In this document: piece by piece, positions 39,117 through 42,219 of the stretch | How the letters are laid out: each line of letters opens with the position of its first letter | Position numbering within the stretch: the first letter of the stretch is position 1 | NCBI GenBank assembly: GCA_029263215.1 | Contig: JAJCXY010000016.1 | Span: 1 to 42,219, forward strand | Reading direction: 5' to 3' | From: Acidimicrobiales bacterium | Lineage (GTDB): Bacteria > Actinomycetota > Acidimicrobiia > Acidimicrobiales > Aldehydirespiratoraceae | Length of the DNA: 42,219 nt | Notes under the pieces: model-generated | Told to the model about the DNA's origin: nothing | What the model saw: the letters and a program-made list of their open reading frames with translations, nothing else | Databases searched by the model: none | Program-made: the position numbers and the translations under genes

Positions 39117-40261
39117 TACAGGAACATGGGCTTCCCGCCGACATGACGCACCTTCGGCCGATACGCGTCGGTGTCGTACAGCTCACCGATATCAACCCGC
39201 TTCACACCCGAGCCGGTGACGTCGATCGGAACATTGGTGTAAGTGCCGTTTCTCAGGGCCACCATCCGGCCCGATGATCCCTCCTGGGCGAGATCGGCGG
39301 CCATCACCGCATAGTTGGTGCCCACCATCAGGTCGAGGCTGTCGGGCCGTCCCGACCGCATGAGATAGGCCACCTCCTGAAGGATCGTTCCCTCGCCGGT
39401 GCGCTCCTTGAGCAGCTCACTGGTGAGGTTGCCGATGCCGCCCAACTTGCGGTGGCCGTAGGCATCTTCCTCACCGGAGAGGTGCAACTCTCCCCCCTGG
39501 ATGGTGGCACCCTCAGACACCGTGACCATCGCGTAGTTGGAGGGGTTTGCCCCCTTGTCGCGCATGATGAGCTCAGCCAGCCGATCGATGTCGAACGGCA
39601 CCTCCGAGATCAGGGCCCGATCCACCCCGGCGAGATAGGCGGTGATGAGAGAGGTCTCGCCCGAGTAGCGGCCGAACAACTCCACCACGGCAATCCGCTC
39701 GTGGGAGCCGGTGCTGGTGCGGAGGTTGTGGATGAACTCCACGCCTCGGGTGACCGCGGTGGAAAAACCGATGCAGTAATCGGTGCCATGAACGTCGTTG
39801 TCCATGGTCTTGGGGATGGCGATGACCGGCACACCCTCGTTGTGCATCCGGAGGGCATACGACAAGGTGTCGTCGCCCCCGATGGGCAACAGAGCATCCA
39901 CGCCGAGAGCGTCGAGAACCCTCAGGACATGATCGGTGAGGTCGTGGGGTGCTTCGCCGCTGACGGAGTCGGCGAGAAAGGCGGGCACGTTGCCGTCGGT
40001 CACCCGGCCCGGATTCGTTCGTGAGGTGTGGAGAAAGGTGCCGCCGGTGCGGTCGATCGTGCGGACAGTGGCTTCGTCGAGCCCGATCGTGTTGTGTGCT
40101 ATCGAAGACGGATCGTCGGGATTGCACTCCACCAGGCCTCGCCAACCCCTGCGAATGCCGATCGTCTCTCCGCCGGCCTCGCTGATTCGGGTGACCGCCG
40201 CCTTGATGCACGGGTTGAGACCGGGGACATCGCCGCCTCCGGTGAGAATGGCCACTTTCAT
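39113..40261 (-). CDS. 6-phosphofructokinase with pyrophosphate-type signature residues
   Basis: 382 residues from ATG 40261. Start [19 protein letters not shown], ribose/phosphate motif [11 protein letters not shown] (128-132 GGDDT) and catalytic PKTMDND (150-156). ATP-dependent enzymes have GGDGS and PGTIDND at these points; Asp at the fourth place of GGDD and Lys before T-M-D-N-D are the marks of pyrophosphate-dependent enzymes. [20 protein letters not shown] and [12 protein letters not shown] complete the family pattern. It would phosphorylate fructose 6-phosphate, possibly reversibly with PPi. Follows the asparaginase-like gene by 19 bp on the same strand. Confidence 0.86.
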   Translation of the reverse strand: MKVAILTGGGDVPGLNPCIKAAVTRISEAGGETIGIRRGWRGLVECNPDDPSSIAHNTIGLDEATVRTIDRTGGTFLHTSRTNPGRVTDGNVPAFLADSVSGEAPHDLTDHVLRVLDALGVDALLPIGGDDTLSYALRMHNEGVPVIAIPKTMDNDVHGTDYCIGFSTAVTRGVEFIHNLRTSTGSHERIAVVELFGRYSGETSLITAYLAGVDRALISEVPFDIDRLAELIMRDKGANPSNYAMVTVSEGATIQGGELHLSGEEDAYGHRKLGGIGNLTSELLKERTGEGTILQEVAYLMRSGRPDSLDLMVGTNYAVMAADLAQEGSSGRMVALRNGTYTNVPIDVTGSGVKRVDIGELYDTDAYRPKVRHVGGKPMFLY

Positions 40262-40280
40262 GATCGGTAGAACCCTCCGG

Positions 40281-41228
40281 CTAGGCGAGAACGTGAACGC
40301 TACCCACTTCGGTGCCGGCCACGTTGCGGATCGGTTCCGGTTCGATCCCTTCAAGGGCGCCCAGGTCGGTGAGGGTCCACAACACCGCGGCCTCTGCAGC
40401 GCGACCCGCGCCGTCGCGGGCCTTCACGGCCACGCCGATTCCTGAGCCGGGAACCACGCCCGCGTAGACCCCTTCGGCTCCGCTCTTCACCACCACATCG
40501 CCTTCGGTCTCGATGATCACCCGCGTGCAGAGTCGACCGCTGCCGGCCACCAGCATCGGCGCGGCGGTCATGGCTTCGAGCAGGCGCACCCCGGTGGCGT
40601 CGGCACTCAGGCCGGCCCAACCCGCCGCCAGCCGGTCGAGCGGAATTTCCCACAACGGTATGCCGCAGCCATCGATGGCCGGATCGGCCCCGGCCAGCGA
40701 TACCCCACACAGGGCTTCGATCGCTGGGGTCACATGGTCTCGCTGAACCGGATGGTTCGGGGCGAGGTAGCCCGACGGTGACACTCCGACGTGCCGGGCC
40801 AGGGTGAGGAAGCCGCAGTGCTTACCGGAGCAGTTGTTGTGTCGGGCATCGAATCCGGCTCCGGAGACGATCAGGGCGTCAGCGGAAGCACCGTGCATCG
40901 GGTAATGGCCGCCACACTCGAGAGCCGAAACATCGAGCCCCAACTGGGCCAGCCAGGCATCGACCACCTCGATGTGGGCTGGTTCGCCACTGTGGCTCGC
41001 ACATGCCAGTGCCAGCTGCTCGGTACTGAGGGAGAAGGCGTCGGCCGCGCCGCTCTGCACCAGGGCGCTCGCCTGGATCGGCTTCATCGACGAACGGGCC
41101 AGCACGCCACGGTTCGGCACCCCCCACCCCGAACGGTGGCCGTCGCGGCCCACCACGGCCACATCAACCTCGTGGCGACTCTCAATGTGACTACCGCGGA
41201 GGACCTCGACGATCAGGGGGGGCGACAT
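40281..41228 (-). CDS. Asparaginase II family protein
   Basis: 315 residues from the ATG at 41228; ATGs at 41237 and 41240 are also possible, none with a clear ribosome site. Matches the Rhizobium-type L-asparaginase II family: [74 protein letters not shown] and GPxDGCGIPL-like [13 protein letters not shown]. The family hydrolyses asparagine to aspartate and ammonia by a mechanism with Ser and Lys rather than the type I Thr triads; Ser in SSMKP and CSGKH are conserved. Function fits general nitrogen use. Cotranscribed with the phosphofructokinase gene, divergent from pntA. Confidence 0.82.
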   Translation of the reverse strand: MSPPLIVEVLRGSHIESRHEVDVAVVGRDGHRSGWGVPNRGVLARSSMKPIQASALVQSGAADAFSLSTEQLALACASHSGEPAHIEVVDAWLAQLGLDVSALECGGHYPMHGASADALIVSGAGFDARHNNCSGKHCGFLTLARHVGVSPSGYLAPNHPVQRDHVTPAIEALCGVSLAGADPAIDGCGIPLWEIPLDRLAAGWAGLSADATGVRLLEAMTAAPMLVAGSGRLCTRVIIETEGDVVVKSGAEGVYAGVVPGSGIGVAVKARDGAGRAAEAAVLWTLTDLGALEGIEPEPIRNVAGTEVGSVHVLA

Positions 41229-41359
41229 GGCACGCATCATGACAGACACCGCGGCCATGGAGAGAAGTGACCAAAGCCCCGAGTCCCGCTGAGGTGTTCG
41301 CGCCCCGTTGCCCGCTACATTCCAACGGGCGGGCAGAGGCAAAAACGAGAGAGAGTTCC

Positions 41360-42219
41360 ATGCGAATCGCGGTCCTGCGCGAAGGGTTGGAGGAAGAGCG
41401 CCGAGTTGCGCTCACGCCCGACGCGTGCGCCAAATTGATCGCCGACGGCCACACGGTCGCGGTGCAGACCAATGCCGGCGAGCAAGCCGGATCCCTCGAC
41501 GGCGAGTACCTCAACGCCGGTGCCACTGTGGTGGCCGACCGGCGAGAGCTGATCACCAACGCCGACGCCGTCCTCACCGTCACCCGCCCCGAGGTCGCCG
41601 ACCTCCCCGGCCTCGGACCCGACCAGGCCCTTTTCAGCCTGCTCGATCCCCTGTGGAGACCCGAGCCGATGGCGGAGCTCGCCGCCACCGGAACGTCGGC
41701 TCTTTCCCTCGAGCTCGTGCCGCGCATCACCAGGGCACAGTCGATGGACGTCCTGTCTTCGATGGCCACCGTGGCCGGCTATCAAGCGGTTCTCACCGGA
41801 GCCCAGAAGCTTCCCCGCATGTTCCCGATGCTCATGACCGCCGCCGGCACGGTGCCCGCAGCGCGGGTCTTCGTTCTCGGGGCCGGGGTCGCCGGCCTCC
41901 AGGCCATCGCCACCGCCCGCCGCCTCGGAGCGGTCGTGGAGGGGTTCGACATCCGTCCCGCCGCCGCCGAGCAGATCCGCTCGCTCGGAGCCAAGGCGGT
42001 TGAGCTCAACCTCGATACCGCCGACTCCGAGGATTCGGGTGGCTACGCCAAAGCCCAGGCCGACGACGAACAGACCCGCCAGCGCGAAGCACTCACTCCC
42101 CTGCTGGCGGCCAGCGACGTGGTGATCACCACCGCCGCGATCCCCGGGGTTCGCAGTCCCCTGCTCATCACCACCGAGATGGTGGAGGCGATGCGGCCCG
42201 GCTCGATGGTGATCGACCT
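41360..42219 (+). CDS. pntA: NAD(P) transhydrogenase subunit alpha (5' part)
   Basis: The first ~286 residues, running off the right end. MRIAVLREGLEEERRVALTPDACAKL is the alanine dehydrogenase/transhydrogenase N-terminal start; VFVLGAGVAGLQAIATARRLGAVVEGFDIR is the NAD-binding motif and ELNLDTADSEDSGGYAKAQ with ITTAAIPG-x-R-S-P-L-L is specific to PntA rather than alanine dehydrogenase. Part of the proton-pumping enzyme that transfers hydride between NADH and NADP. A purine-rich CGAGAGAGAG precedes the ATG. The 131-bp gap to the asparaginase start is a divergent promoter region with no clear motif. Confidence 0.9.
   Translation, partial: MRIAVLREGLEEERRVALTPDACAKLIADGHTVAVQTNAGEQAGSLDGEYLNAGATVVADRRELITNADAVLTVTRPEVADLPGLGPDQALFSLLDPLWRPEPMAELAATGTSALSLELVPRITRAQSMDVLSSMATVAGYQAVLTGAQKLPRMFPMLMTAAGTVPAARVFVLGAGVAGLQAIATARRLGAVVEGFDIRPAAAEQIRSLGAKAVELNLDTADSEDSGGYAKAQADDEQTRQREALTPLLAASDVVITTAAIPGVRSPLLITTEMVEAMRPGSMVID

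Overview
The window is high-GC actinobacterial chromosome, most likely from an uncultured or environmental member of the Acidimicrobiia (inference). The support is the replication/ribosome operon in the order rpsF-ssb-rpsR-rplI-dnaB, an exact actinobacterial-type DnaA box (TTGTCCACA), an F420-type luciferase-like oxidoreductase, a DUF222/13E12-type HNH protein, and a secreted peptidase ending in SLH-type repeats of the VTREQMAAFL kind. I saw no rRNA, tRNA, CRISPR array, transposase, integrase or prophage gene.

Left part (1-12.9 kb), mixed housekeeping and lipid genes: the 3' end of an HNH nuclease gene, a SRPBCC protein, a flavin/F420 oxidoreductase, a secreted M23 + M28-like + SLH protein, an acyl-CoA dehydrogenase, an enoyl-CoA hydratase divergent from a malonyl-CoA-synthetase-like ligase, a large membrane-anchored protein of unknown function, a second enoyl-CoA hydratase, a 372-bp non-coding patch with two copies of a ~115-bp repeat, two small membrane proteins, and a stand-alone EAL protein.

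Middle (12.9-16.5 kb): rpsF, ssb, rpsR, rplI and dnaB on the minus strand. The rpsF leader is hairpin-rich, rpsR carries a long low-complexity tail, and the rplI-dnaB gap holds a DnaA box and two mutually exclusive hairpins.

Right part (16.5-39 kb), the main point of interest: a catabolic island. A continuous minus-strand run of 14 genes (35273 down to 18543), many joined by 4-bp ATGA/GTGA overlaps, encodes a VOC protein, a cupin, HyuA and HyuB (hydantoinase/oxoprolinase family), an acyl-CoA ligase, a Rieske oxygenase, a BMP-type lipoprotein with its ABC ATPase and two permeases, an aldo-keto reductase, a zinc-less MDR reductase, an O-methyltransferase-like protein and a TRZ/ATZ-type amidohydrolase. 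Around it lie a second amidohydrolase, two more VOC genes, a second Rieske oxygenase, an NTF2-like protein and a FadR/GntR-family (FCD) regulator. The palindrome TGGTCNGACCA, the kind of site FadR-type GntR proteins bind, occurs upstream of the 14-gene run, the regulator gene itself and the VOC gene at 18001, with a 10/11 match before the VOC gene at 37731. I infer one regulon for import and breakdown of a nitrogen-containing, probably cyclic and methylated compound whose identity I cannot tell.

Right end (38.2-42.2 kb): a Tat-type lipoprotein metallo-beta-lactamase-fold hydrolase, a phosphofructokinase with pyrophosphate-type signature residues, an asparaginase-II family protein and the 5' part of pntA (transhydrogenase alpha).
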